A model generated the notes under the pieces. That model was given only the letters and a program-made list of their open reading frames with translations, made no database searches and was not told where the DNA came from. Shown here piece after piece: positions 1-12,479 of a stretch of DNA of 64,000 nt (positions are counted from its first letter, which is position 1; each line of letters begins with the position of its first letter). The stretch lies in contig NC_064005.1 in assembly GCF_932276165.1 (NCBI RefSeq), forward strand, positions 4,774,001-4,838,000, in the 5' to 3' direction. The DNA comes from Plutella xylostella (lineage: Eukaryota; Arthropoda; Insecta; Lepidoptera; Plutellidae). Both the position numbers and the translations under genes were made by a program.

Positions 1-599
1 CGACTTATTAGATCGCGCGCCATTCATTGCTATTGCTAGCTTATTTTTTAATTTGCGTTTTTCGGACAAGTCCAGTCCGAAAATTGATGATTGAATTAAG
101 TTATCTGCAGTTAAATACATGCTGATTAGGTGCTAAACTGACTAACGATGTGTCTAATTAATGACAATAGAACTAATTTGTTGTCATCAAAGCTCATCAG
201 AATGAGCATCTTAATTTCTGTTTTTATTACAATTTAGGACGCTCCGTTAGCGTGTCGAAGTCCCAGCTTCGATTCCCTACTGGTGCCGATATATTTTTTA
301 GACTGAAATATGTCGTTTTTAATCATATTGGCAATATTCCCACCCTTTTTTTACCATTGTGACTAGTATGATATCATCACAAAGTACGAGCATAAATGCA
401 TCTCTGCCTACCCTGTGAGTACTTATGAAGGGAAATACCCTCTTTTCTTTAATGTACAAAGATATAAGTACTAATTTACGAGTATATGGATATTACGGAT
501 CCTTTTAATTAGGAAGCTGTTGTCCCAGACATGGAAGTAGATTTTTTCTACTTCCACGGTCCCAGAATTAAGATTCATAAACTGAAAGAGCCAAATAAG
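1..599. other. AT-rich spacer, no gene seen
   Basis: No frame with coding character is visible. At about 265-285 there is a sequence resembling a polymerase III B box (GCTTCGATTCC), perhaps the remnant of a tRNA-derived SINE, but no convincing A box precedes it. A short inverted repeat (GGAAGTAG / CTACTTCC) with a 6-base loop lies near 532-553; it is too small to call a functional hairpin. Confidence 0.4.
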
Positions 600-1190
600 T
601 TAGTGGAGGAGTCCGCTACTCATGCAGCGGAGTAGCGGCAAGTAGGTGCGGGCTGGTGCAGCAGCGGCAGCGGCGGCGGCTGCGAGTGACTGTCACAAGG
701 CGGCGGCGGCGTGACGCAAGCAGCGAGAGGGCGACCTCCCCGCCGCCGGCCTCGCGTCCACTACACTCCGACTCGCAGCCCGACTAATTACGAATGTCAA
801 ATGTTATCGCACGCAACCGCCGCCGTCCGCACTCCTCCGCGCCGCTCTTCATAATAATAAAACCTGATATTTAAAACGGAACGTCCTTCTAACGCCGTGT
901 AGTTGCGCCGACGCCAATCTACGATAATAATAAGCCAGCGCCTCGGCAGCGAAATCGTCGAGCGCTAACTGAATTTGTATGACTAGACGATGAGAAAAGG
1001 CAAAGTGCTACAGCGCTGAGCGAAGCCGCTCCACAGCGCTCACATAAGTACGGCCAGTTCTATGCGCGCCTGTATAGCTATTAAATGTATATAGAATATA
1101 TAGTAGTAATCGCTCGACGCAGCGGTATTATGTCGGAAATATACCGGACGGGCTCCGGCTCAAGCCGACTTGGCGTTCGGCGATTTAGTT
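600..1190. promoter_or_regulatory. GC- and CpG-rich island, candidate regulatory region
   Basis: In an AT-rich surrounding, this stretch is strongly GC- and CpG-rich, with CGG-type triplet runs at 660-720 and CCGCCGCC clusters at 735-835. No open frame or splice-supported exon is apparent. Such islands in insect genomes often mark promoters, enhancers or 5' UTR exons, but nothing here fixes a transcription start, so the regulatory label is inference from base composition. Confidence 0.3.
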
Positions 1191-1921
1191 TGTATGGGAA
1201 GAGTAATTTGGGTTTTTTATTGTTGTAAATAGAGCTATTGGATTGGTTCTTTTTGTAAAATATACTGCATTGGGTAAGCTTTCCTTGAAGGCGTATGGGG
1301 TATGCCTGGCTCCGAAAGTTTTTAAATAAATAAAAAATCTTCCTAATATTATTTGGTGAATTCAGTCATATAGCCAAGTTATATTTTGATAGATATCTTC
1401 GCGATCGTAAATGATTTAAAAAAAATAGTGTTTTTAGCAATAAATAAAAAAGGCAAAACTTTTTTTTAATTCCATAAATGAAATAATGTTATAAATAATC
1501 GTCTTTATACACCGCGAGACTACTTAGAAATTATCAAAAATGAAAAGTAAAAAATATACACAATATTAATTATTAAAAACAATAAAAAACTGTTTTCTGC
1601 ACTTGTCCCGCCAGTATAAAGTCAGGGAAATATAGATAGCAGCTGATTTCATTTGTCATATTAATTTTTTAGTATTTGCTTTGTAAAAGCAATCATTAAT
1701 ATTATCAGATTATCACCCTAAATGTAAGTAGGTACTTATAACATGATAAATAAACAATTTTTCTTATGAAATTTATTTTTACCTCACTAATTTCTTCTCA
1801 TGTTAGTTGCAATTGCGTAATTGTATTAATTACTTAATTATATCAAAGCCTTCAAAACTTATGAACGGGCAAGTTGTAGATAAGTAAGCATTTCAAGGAG
1901 GATTTCGTTCGGTTTATTTAT
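1191..1921. other. AT-rich spacer
   Basis: AT-rich sequence with frequent stops in all frames. Nothing recognisable is seen. Confidence 0.4.
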
Positions 1922-2317
1922 TACACTCGCGAGCAATTAAAAAGTTCCAGTTACAGTGAAAACGGCAAAAAATTTGCTCTGCAACATTAAAGTAAGCCCT
2001 TACCTTACATATTTCAACAGCGCATCAGAATATACCCAACTAAAGACGTCTGTTCAGTTGTGAAGTAGCTATAATAGATGTCTCTATCCTTCAGCCTATA
2101 TTGCGGTATTAAGTTATCTTGTATATTAATAACCCTTTGTTCAATATCAATAAACTTTGCTTCTACTATCAGCGATTCGACCATAAGGCTAAGCGTCCTT
2201 CGAGCCGGATCCAGGAGGATGTGGTGACTGGCCACTTTAAATTAAATGTTTGAAAAAATTGGGGTCGTTGGCCGTTGCCATTTTGTGAGTGGAACTTTTT
2301 CATTGCTCGTGAGTGTA
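1922..2317. mobile_element. MITE, CACTCACGAGCAATG family, copy 1
   Basis: The left end reads TACACTCGCGAGCAATTAAA and the right end is its imperfect reverse complement (GCTCGTGAGTGTA), so the block has terminal inverted repeats of about 30 bp. Two further copies with the same ends lie at 9348-9584 and 55390-55591. Ends beginning with TA suggest a Tc1/mariner-type non-autonomous element, which is inference from the termini alone. The interior of this copy is longer than in the others and shares little with them, so it may carry a later insertion. Confidence 0.6.
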
Positions 2318-2579
2318 CTTGGTACATTGGTTCTTCTCAATATTTACTCTTTCACTCTTTTCTCCGCTTTCGTTATGGTTTACGTAATTTAGCGTAGTTG
2401 AATTATTATTATAGAAGTGTGTATAGTCAATTTCGTTTATTATTAATATTTTACTAATAAAACCAGCACTACTAGCACATTGAAGTCCTAACCAGCAATT
2501 CCACCCCACAAACTCTGCCAAATCTACGCTTACAATCCGTAGCGTTAACTGAGCTTCGAATAAATTGAAAAATTCAATC

Positions 2580-2840
2580 GGCCTGAGCCGGAGCCGTCCC
2601 TCTGTCAGCTATAGCGTGGCCTTATAGATGGTTGTTTGCGCTCACAGAGTGCGGTGAACAGCGCTCACCGGCGGCGCGCCTGTGTGCGGCACACCGACAC
2701 GGCGCGCCACACTCACGCACACACTCGCGCGCCTCTGTGCGGGTGCGTTCCGAAACCGCTCTCTATTCTATCTATGCGAAGGCGTCGTATCGCCACGTAT
2801 AGCGGGCGCCGGGCACGCTCGGGGCGAGGAATTTAGAGGC
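2580..2840. promoter_or_regulatory. GC-rich island with CA/CG-rich runs
   Basis: A GC- and CpG-rich block with CACACGC-type runs and GGCGCGCC sites. It shares the string CACCGACACGGCGCG with the island at 6500-6570, where it occurs in the opposite orientation, so the two may be related. Frames through it are open only over short distances and look like composition effects, not genes. Confidence 0.3.
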
Positions 2841-5800
2841 GGGGGTCGTATCGTTAATTGTTATGAAGTTGATTTCGCTTCTGAAATTCCGAAATAGGGA
2901 TTTTGAAATATCACCTCCTTTTTCACGCGATGCCTGTCAGCATTATCAGACTCTACATCGACTCATGCCGTTTCTTGCTAGTTACCTACCCGAGAGTACC
3001 TATTTGTAGAAACATGCGCATAAACTTGTTTATTCTCGACGACTCTTTGATAATAAAGAGCATTCTCCTCTGTGTAGGTAGGTATCTTGAAAATGCAAAA
3101 AATATTTTTCAAATGAATGAGACTTCGCGCTGAACGTCTGTTGTTATCACGCCGTTGAATGATAACGATAGAAACTGTGCTCTAACCCGTGCGGGTAAAG
3201 TTTAAAATCAAATATTTATGATCGTGACTCGTGTTGCCGATCGCGAAACAAGTCCATGGTTAGCGCACTGGGTGACTTTGCGCCGGGGTCACGGCGTGAG
3301 GCTTATTGCTAACTCTACCTACCACTCTGGCGAACACAAAAAAACTACATTTTCATTAAATTAATTAAGAAACCCTAGATTAAATATATTATATTTTATG
3401 GCAGAAAGTTTAGTTTCACAGCAACGGGTTGCCAGGGAGGAAAATGATTTTGATACAATGTAACCACCTCTAGATTACACCGAGAGGGCGCTGCTTGCTA
3501 GCACATAACTTGTGGAAACGTCACTCGTCAGACAGTTATCTGAGCTCTATGTGAATAGCGATAAGACTCAATATCAATATAAAATAAATAATTCGACGCA
3601 AAAATGAATTTGAACGTTTCTTAATTATGTGTTAAGTAATGGTATCTGCTTGGATATAAACAAAAGGTTTCAAAAAGGAGACATCAGGGTATTTCCAGTC
3701 CAATATTCGTCCTTTCACGAGTTCAGAGGACGGATTTAGAAACAGTGGGCCGACCGGGCTCTTTCAAACACATTATCTAACTACCTTCATTATGCTCACG
3801 GCTGGTCTTATTTGCAAAATTTCAAAGGATTTTAACTTGTTGAATACTGCTTTATATTTGCTTCAGAGCTATTAATATTATGGACTAAGTTATGTATATT
3901 TCATGGAAAATTTGAGGTAGTTCCACGAAGGTTCTCACTCTCAGTAACAATATTTTTCAGTTTTCAAGTAAGTATGAAAAAGATAGTAGATAAGAAACCA
4001 CGCATAGATTTTCTGCATCAAGCGACCCAGGCCCAACTTTGCTAGTAATTACGTACTCTACCATGTTACATGGATGATATCCAAACACCATGGTGGCAAA
4101 ATCACAAGTCACCGAAATAAAAGTCTATAATAGGTATGTAAGCAATAAGCGGAGAATGGTGCTATGGAAATAAAAAGCAAATAACCTGCTATAGCTAGCG
4201 CGACTGACAATCCAGATGACGTCATATCAGAAACGTTAGTCATCTCCACATGTATCCTCGGACTGCAAGCGACAGAGGTCAGAGCAGTGCTGGTTACATG
4301 ATGATACCAGACCGACCAGCTCAACGAATTTAGCTGCTTCACTATCATCGGCTGGGTATCTGGGCAACCTCATGCAATGCTGTTTTAAAGATTTGGATTA
4401 CCTAGCAATATTTGCGTTTTCATATTATTCTGAAGAAGGTACCGAGTATATAAAACTTACGATATCTAATGTTGACTGGATGGGCAACATGAATGTAGGA
4501 TTCTATCATCAACTCAACAATAAAAATTAACTGGGAAAATCCCGTCAATAGGTAGGTACTCATCGTATATCCATACATGGCACCGCACAGTACCAACCTA
4601 ACAACAGAAATTGAATAGCTGTTAGTGTAATGAGCAAGGTAAGACGAAGATGAAACAATATTGATCGCAGAAGGGAACACCAAAAGGACCGCAGAAACAG
4701 CGGCATTCCTCGGGCAGGCAGGGCAGCTCTGCAGCCAGACCCTAGACTAGACTTCTACAACAAGTCTCAACTAGTTATTTGATACAAAAAAAAAAATATG
4801 CAAGATTTTTTTGTGAGTACAATGAGAGTTTATATAAATATATTTGAAGGACTTGATAAAATACTGAGCTCCTAGAACAATATATACGTAGGTTATTAAG
4901 AAGGTTACTGTTTTAATGAGATCGCATAAAAATTAAACTTTTCAAAGACACAAGTCATAATTGTATAATCATAAGACGTTATTCATCAACAATGAACGCA
5001 AGCTATTGCTAAGTTTGTAAACTTAGATTTCCCGCCACCAAAAATGCTGTCAAAGTCACAGCTCGAAACTGTATGAGAACTAGAATTATGAAGAAACGGA
5101 ACGCTCAGCCCAGCCTACCCGCACTACGGCTCTTAGGCGAGGGCTACAGTCTTTATGTCTGCGGCTTAAAGTCTGATTTCGCTTGGCCCGCAGTAAGGCG
5201 AGGGGACAGGGTCGCTGCTCCGAAGACGCTCGTCATGGAACGTTGCCTGCAAAATGTTCTCATAAGTTCCTAGCTGATCGCCGCAATGTTTCAACGGATC
5301 ATTGCATGACCAGTGAGTCAGTCTGAAAAGAGTTGCACTTTAATTGCGATAATACTAGAGAAATGGTCACCGTAGAATTATTACAAGTATTTTGTCCAGA
5401 ATTTAACACGCTAATGTAATCTAAGTAGGATTCCAATGTTTATTGTTTCTAGTATCGTTTCCTATATACGTTTTTTTTCTATTCTATTATATTTGTGACG
5501 ATATATTCTATTCTATTCTAAGTACCTCTTTTCTTGGCTATATAGTTGTAGGTGTTACTGTCTAAGACTATAAAACAATAGAGAAGAACATTTTTAAACA
5601 CTGAAAACGAAAATTTCGGTAATCTCACAGTTCCAGAAAGGAAGAGGAAGAAACTACATAATGCGAGTAGCACTATACGAAACAATAAAACCTCCCTAAA
5701 TAATAAATGCTACAAGACTATTGAACTGCCATTCCCGGTTGATCAGTTGGCGGCCATATTGGATGATCAGTTCGGAGTTTACTGTTAGCGATGGCGCCGA

Positions 5801-6360
5801 GTCCACAGACGGGCTCGGGCTGAGTCGACTGCTAGAGAACACTTGCCACAGACTACGCAGATATGACTGTTGCTTTCAATTAATTAGTGAAATGCCGAAA
5901 AATATGCATGGAAAGGCTGATAGGTTGGGCCTTATAGAGTAGTACATTCTGATTATGTAGAGGTACCTACTATGTGTGGCATTGATGTTGGTACTAATGC
6001 AGAACTTCAACCGATATTTAGACGAAATATCCCCAATATTGCGACATCAACATCAATCTATACGAAACTCAATATATTTTATTTTGCTTCACCACAGAAA
6101 ATATATAAGTAATATATAACACCTACTTCAACATTAATTTACCTACCTATCTCATCAGCCGAGTAAATTGCAAAAAACGACAACTATTCCTACACGCGCA
6201 GCTACGAACTTTTAAAAACTCGTAGCAGTCAAAGGTCACGCCCAACAAAGAATTCAACGCGATTCCTCCGCTACGACATTTTAAAAGTTCTGCTCAGCCA
6301 TCTTTGTTCTGAGCTATTCTTTCCAAACCGCGCCGCTTCCGTGAAAAACCTGAAAGTGCG
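2841..6360. other. Gene-free spacer with minor islands
   Basis: Mostly AT-rich with many stops. A perfect 8-bp CRE palindrome (TGACGTCA) sits at 4217-4224. A moderately GC-rich block occurs at 5060-5260. A (TCTAT)n run at 5478-5520 looks like the tail of a non-LTR retroelement. I see no exon supported by both coding character and splice sites. Confidence 0.4.
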
Positions 6361-6660
6361 CATTTTCCTACTCTATGTCGCTCCCAGCTCCGCCACTAGG
6401 TGGCAGCACATAGCTCGCTATTCAGACTGTATATTATTTACCGCTGTATATATCTGTGTAGTTATATAAGTGAACAGAAAGCTACATCGCATAGCGCGGC
6501 GTCCGACCCACGCACACTCGGGCAGCGGGCCACCCACACACGCGCGCCGTGTCGGTGTATCGAGCGCTGCCGGCGACCGCCTCACAACGCCGCGTCTGAC
6601 TCAGCGCCCGCAGCGCTGCTAGTATTGTGTAGAGCTGCTTTACCCGAGAGACGATACATT
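6361..6660. promoter_or_regulatory. GC-rich island with a CTCF-type core motif
   Basis: GC- and CpG-rich block. At 6393-6406 it contains CCACTAGGTGGCAG, which fits the animal CTCF core consensus base for base. Downstream (6490-6650) are CG-rich runs related in inverted orientation to the island at 2680-2740. Binding cannot be shown from sequence; the motif match is direct, the function is inference. Confidence 0.4.
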
Positions 6661-9347
6661 TGAGGAGGTTTTTCAAACATTTTCAATAATAATTATTTTG
6701 CACTGAAGTAATAATATGATCTGCACTATATTAACGAAGCTAGTAATTTAAAAACTAACGTTTTACATTAAATACATCCGTAATAATATGATTTTTATCA
6801 ACTCAAATTAACGAAGAAAGAACATTAAAGTTGATAAAATCCAAATCTTGGATATTAAAATATCGACTATTTGATAGCCTGAAGGGACAAATTTACAGCA
6901 AATAATGTATTTAGTATAAATAGGAAGAATTTCAACCATCATGAAAAAATATTGAAGTCGCTTTAATTTACTCGACGCAGCGCTAAATTACTGACTGGGC
7001 ACGAGCCGCACAGACTCTGCGTATTCTTATTATTATGAAAGGAGAAACGCTTTTTGTAGGGCAAGAACTAAATTGTAGTATAGCAGCGCCGATAATAAAG
7101 ATCATAAACGCATTTCAGTTCGCTGAAGTTTCTGGCGTCGCTCATAGATGTCGCCGGGAGAGTTAAGACTGATTCCGCAATGCTGCATGATAGTCGGCAG
7201 TTACTAACTTGTTACAGAAAACAAAGAATTGCGCTCTACAACTACTAATATCCATATTTTTAATTCAACGAGAGAATTAGAGAATCATGATTTCGAACGT
7301 TCCAACAACCAATGGCGACTGCCGGTAGGCCACTGTCGCTCACAAATTAAATGCACTGTTTTTCATGAAGATCGAATTATAAAACAACAGTATTAAGTTG
7401 GTATTTCGCAGCAGTCGGAATTTCCCTATCAGAGTTGATAAATTTCCAGTTATCTTTGGAAATAATTTTATCGGATAAGAAACAACCATATACCTAGAAC
7501 TGGCCCTGAATTGTACAATAACGATCACGTTGCCTAATTCGCATCGTAGGTATGGTCGATCTTGCCTGTCTAATGAAAGCTTTTTGGTTCATTTTTAGTC
7601 TCTACCTTCAGGATACGAGGGGGCGCTGTTTTCGACTAACATCGTCGAACTGTGACGTGAGTGGGTGGTTTACGTAGAACACGGCATGCCAGTGTATTGA
7701 AATCGACGGCGCATGCAAAATGCGACCTTATCACGCAACTGTAAGTATCAAAACAGCTACGAATGAAGATCAATATAAGCTGGTCATTGCCAACCTCATT
7801 TCAGAGGAATCAAGGCCTTATTCCGTTGAATGAAGTTAGAATTTGGCGGAGTTTCGAAGATCAAGGAAATTGGTGGGTTTATATATGAGAGTTGGAGATG
7901 CTCCCGCCAAAATATCATCGCGAGAAAGCAGAATTTGTTTATGCGTGGTTGTCATAGGGAACGTTGGAAGGAATCGGCCTATTTTGGGCTCATATATCGA
8001 AAGTGGCGCCACCAAATAGCTTCTTATGAAAATTTGTCGCGATATTCTGTCTGTCTTCATGTTCAGAATAGAACGCGTTTGCATTTCCATAGTTCTAGAT
8101 GCGCTGAAACCGTTACCAGTTATATTACACATCTATAATGCTTAAATTCCGATTACAACCTTCAGGCTAGGCAGAGTCTTTGTGCCGAGTTTACACAAAT
8201 AAAGTATCAGGCCCAATTATATTATACAGTTTATGCATTTAGCCTTCCTTAGAAGCCACGCTAAGAAGAAGAAGATGTAAGATATAGGGGCTAATAGAAG
8301 GTGTCTCTCTTGCGAAGTTGCGCATCACCCCTGACAACACCTTAGGGATTACAGTCGTGATCATAATACATTCATACAAGAGTACTTATTGGTGTAGGCA
8401 GAATGTTGATGACCACAGCATCGCTATCCATATATACTTTTAACCCAATTTCAATAAGCTCACATAACACAGAGTACGCAACAATAGGTAATATAGTGAA
8501 CACGAGTACAACATCCAGTGGCTGCGGGGTTCATGTTACGCGCTTGTCAGTGGCTCACTACTACGTATATGTACTCTATATCGATGCTACAAGCTTCACA
8601 TATGTACAACAGAGTACATAATATGTGGAATTTGTGGTGAACTGTGTGCTATATATTAGCAGGTATTTACTTTATTTATGAAGTTTTGTGAATCTGTTTT
8701 TTGATCATTTTAATTTACACGCCGGAAAAGCGGTTGTAACGAACCACGGATTATAATTATATTATTTCTCTATGTATAAATGTATCTTTGTACAGTAGGT
8801 ACATTATTAAAACAGTAACACCGGTGTGTCTAATATAAAGTTACGTTTGCTACCAAAAATATTTAAGTAAGTACGGTTAAGACTGTACAATGTAACCGTC
8901 TTACCGTGTCTTAACCGATTTAATTCTTCATACGCTACAATCATTTACACTTTATAGAGGTACAAAGCTATTACCTAAAAGTATATAAATTCCAGGACGT
9001 CGAGTCGGCAACCACTGAACCACGCCGAGCGGAGGTGGTTTTCATTATATTCAGGCGGAGGGTGACAGCCAGAGACGGAACCATTTTAAATTATCACGGA
9101 ATCCTTTTTGGAGTTCATTAACATCGGCATATACTACTTAGATTGCCTTGTGAGGTGGCTTACTTGTCTAAGCTTGTAAGCTATATTTTTATTTATTTAT
9201 TTATTTATGCTTTTATTGCAAAATTTACCTATATTTGTGAGTATGTATTAATGTAGCGGTAACTGCAGCAAAAAAACGTTTTTAGCAACGAATAAAAGCG
9301 TAAGCGGAACATAGCGTAAGCATTTCATTATAGAGATAGTAAATATA
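6661..9347. other. Gene-free spacer
   Basis: AT-rich, no recognised gene. Around 7840-8010 there are two E2F-like strings (TTTGGCGG near 7842 and CCCGCCAAAA near 7904, opposite orientations) and a TGGCGCCA palindrome near 8004. Open frames on both strands at 7830-8138 match no family I know and probably arise by chance. Confidence 0.35.
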
Positions 9348-9584
9348 TACACTCACAGGCAATGAAAAAGTTCCACTCACAAAATTCCGACACCAGACAA
9401 CCCCAATTTTTTCCAACTTTAATTAAAAAAATTGGACAAAATATGATTGCTTTTAGTTGGTAAAATCCTGATGCTCTGTTAAATGTACTCCAATATTGCA
9501 GAAGGCGTCATTAAGCTAGCCTTTTCCATTTAGGAGTAATATGGTGTTTTTCTCAGTGGAACCTTTTCATTGCCCGTAAGTGTA
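9348..9584. mobile_element. MITE, CACTCACGAGCAATG family, copy 2
   Basis: A 237-bp unit with inverted ends: TACACTCACAGGCAATGAAA on the left and the complement of TACACTTACGGGCAATGAAA on the right. Its interior matches the copy at 55390-55591, including the shared strings TCAATATTGCA-like and GTCATTAAGCTAG. Non-autonomous, no open frame. Confidence 0.75.
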
Positions 9585-9704
9585 TTTAAATTTATTGCTA
9601 AGATTGTAATACTTAAGCGATTCACTTAACTTGACCAAAATTGCAATAAAATATTGTCAATATCCGATCGGGGGACGCGAAAATGGGTGTACCTTCAAGG
9701 TACT

Positions 9705-9847
9705 GTAAGTATACAGTAAGTATACAGTAAGTATACAGTAAGTATACAGTAAGTATACAGTAAGTATACAGTAAGTATACAGTAAGTATACAGCAAGTAT
9801 ACAGTAAGTATACAGTAAGTATACAGTAAGTATACAGTAAGTATATA
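9705..9847 (+). repeat. 11-bp minisatellite, 13 units
   Basis: Thirteen consecutive 11-bp units of the form GTAAGTATACA occupy exactly 143 bases. Unit 9 has GCAAGT and the last ends in ATA; all others are identical. Eleven units plus the last keep the string GTAAGT, which is the metazoan 5' splice-site consensus. The near-perfect identity suggests recent expansion or active homogenisation. The opposite strand is open across the array as a low-complexity peptide, but this is only a result of the 11-bp period and is not a gene. Confidence 0.95.
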
Positions 9848-11968
9848 AGCTACTGTAGGTATAAGTCTAGCCACGTTGCATTTATAAAAGAAACAAAACA
9901 ATAAAATTAAAAAAAATACACATGAAAGTTGGTCAAGTTACGTGGATCGAAGCACACACATACTATAGAGTAAGTAGCTTTTTGTAGTGTGGTTATCGTG
10001 ATGGTGACAGGTCAAAAAGATTACTCACGAGACTAATTGTGGCGACGACATCACATCTGCCTCATCATCTTCTGAAGAAGTATAAGAGTGAAGACCAGGG
10101 AGTCCCACAGTCAGCAATGGCTGCCACATGTGGAAACTCATGCTCAGCCAGCATTCAGACTTTAAAAGGAAATATATGACTCAACTCCTCTTCCTCTGAC
10201 TTGTGAGCTGTTAAGTCTTGTAAGTTGGGACAAAAGAGGTTTTTTTCATACAGCAAAACATTGACGATTTATAAGAATATACAAACAGCGTAAAAAAGTA
10301 TCATGGCAAAGCGTTACATAATAATTATATTTGCACTTAATAAAAATAAGCCGCATAGCATGAAAAACTAAATTTTGAGCAAAAATTTAAGAATTATGTT
10401 AAAGCTACATTATGTAGTAAAGCTTACTATAGTATAAATGATTATTTAAACGACAAAAACGCGTGGTCTTGTCCACCTCAGCTAAGGCTATTGAAAAAAT
10501 GAAATGGATATAGGTACTTAAGGGGATCCCTAAAGCTAAAATGCTAAAGTCGGCTTGATATACTTGATTAGATTGGGAAAACGGTGGCTTCTATCACATT
10601 GATAAAAATATATTTTGTAGCAGAGGGTATACTGAACATGTTAGTTGCTTATAAATTGGTGCAGGATTATAATAAGTATGTTAAAAAAAATTGCAAACAC
10701 ACCATGTCTTTTGCCATTTTTTGACTTATTATGAAAAAACCCTCGAAATCAGAGGGCCCATTTTCATGGAATCTTATATGTATGTGTAGGTAATTAAATT
10801 CTTAACAAAGTTACCTTAAAGAGTTGGATTTAATGGACCAGAAGTCAACTTTTTTTGCAAAAAACTAATAAATTCCGGTTTAAAAATGATGACACCGTGA
10901 CAGATTTCAGATTTCTTCAGTCGTCGCCCTGGTGGCGGCCTGTTAGGAGCGATACCCACGCCATTTTATTTTTTATCAAATATTTCACAAAAACTGATTA
11001 AATCAACAAATTATGAATACAAGTATTATAATACATATGCATTTGCTATGGAAACTTAATTTTCTAATCATTTTAGATGCAGAAAAGCCGAAAATTCTTA
11101 GAAAACATTTCGCCTTTTCGATTTGTTTACATTTTTTACTATAGAGTTACAGATGCATAGATAAAGGTAAACATTGCACATAATGACACTTATTAGATTC
11201 TCCGAATAAGAACTATACGGTCAAAGCAGTATGCCAAAGCGCGAGCCTGTTTATATTCTGAGGGGTAATTTATTTTATTTTAACGGTTGTGTATGGTAGG
11301 TAAGCTACACAATATACAGGGTGTTGAAAAGTAAGTTCATAATTTGTTTTATTTGAAACCAAAAACCGTAGTTAATTAAAAATATATATATTTTAAGATG
11401 TGGTAGTCTGTACACTACAGGTTGTTAAAAATAAGTAAGTATTTTTAAAAATTGAAGATCTAAAATTTACATAATTTTTTAAATCTATTTAACAAGCTTT
11501 GCAAAAAAGCGGTTAAGTGCGACTGTATCTCGCCATGAAAAAAATGAAATGTTTACTGTAGCTATGAATTTTATGCGTTACAAGTGGAATAAAATACCGC
11601 ATAATATTATGTACAACTATGTAAGAGCCTAGTTTAAAAAAAAAACTCATAAGAAAATATTAAATACACAGGTTTTTTAACCCCTGAAGGAAATAGAGGG
11701 GTGTTATAAGTTTAAAGTAAGGGCTGAATTTTTTTTTTAAATTAGGGTGATAGGTAATGTATATTTTTAATGATTTTTTTAAATAGATAAATGTTATACC
11801 ATTTTTAAATTGCCATAAAATTACCTATAGTTATAGTTATAGAAAAGGGCAGGGCTACCAGTGCCCATTCGCCACTGCAACCTAAAAGATCTATAAATTA
11901 TGAATTATGACTCCCCATGCCGAGTCTCACTCTACAGGCCCAGGTCTTTTATAAACCTGATATTACCT
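9848..11968. other. Gene-free AT-rich spacer
   Basis: No gene recognised. A solitary MITE-like end (CAGGGTGTTGAAAAGT) is present near 11318, belonging to the same end family as the elements at 11969-12230 and 20148-20265. Confidence 0.4.
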
Positions 11969-12230
11969 ATACAGGATGTTGCAAAAAGGGTATACTGTGC
12001 CGAAAGGGTTTGACTCAGGGGTTATTCTGAACAACTTTTGTTCTCCAAGTTTTGGAAATTCTCGAAAAATAAATTCGGTCTCTATAGTAAAAAGTCACGT
12101 GATCGAATAAGTTTCTATGTAAAAGGTTTTGCTACGTGAATTTTCATAATTGTAGAAGAAAAGTGGATCAGAATGGCACCTAAATCCACTTTTGGCTAAG
12201 CTTTATACCCTTTTTTCAATACCTTGTATA
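11969..12230. mobile_element. MITE with CAGGATGTTGCAAAAAGGG ends
   Basis: The left end (ACAGGATGTTGCAAAAAGGG) and right end (complement of ACAAGGTATTGAAAAAAGGG) form an inverted repeat of about 25 bp. Just inside the left end is the typical core of this family, GCCGAAAGGGTTTGACTCAGG, followed by GAACAACTTTTGTTCT. Degenerate relatives occur at 14050-14435, 18567-18821, 20148-20265, 27945-28055 and 37846-37943, so this is a common family here. No coding capacity. Confidence 0.7.
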
Positions 12231-12479
12231 AAATATCGTCAGCGTCACCTTAGATCGTAATCATCGTAACTCCTCGTGACCAAATTTTAGAGGAGACAAA
12301 AATACTGTTTTATTTGTAGTTCTAGTTGGCATACTACCCACCTAAAGTTTTTTTTAACTAGCCTAAAAATGATTTGTTTAGACAGTCTATCTTCCTGTTC
12401 AACCGCAGCCTGAGTGCCAGTGACTCAATGACTGAAAGGAGGCCATTAGTGCTCCTAAATAAATAAAGCAGGCCTGTAG

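Noticed and set aside
522..560. microRNA-like hairpin near GGAAGTAG/CTACTTCC
   Set aside because: Only about 8-9 paired bases; too short for a miRNA precursor and no extended flanking stem.
9705..9847. CRISPR-like array
   Set aside because: Units are 11 bp with no spacers; the window is eukaryotic. It is a minisatellite.
9695..9901. 68-codon minus-strand frame of Tyr/Leu/Thr repeats
   Set aside because: It is produced by the 11-bp minisatellite and is compositional, with no start context or homology.
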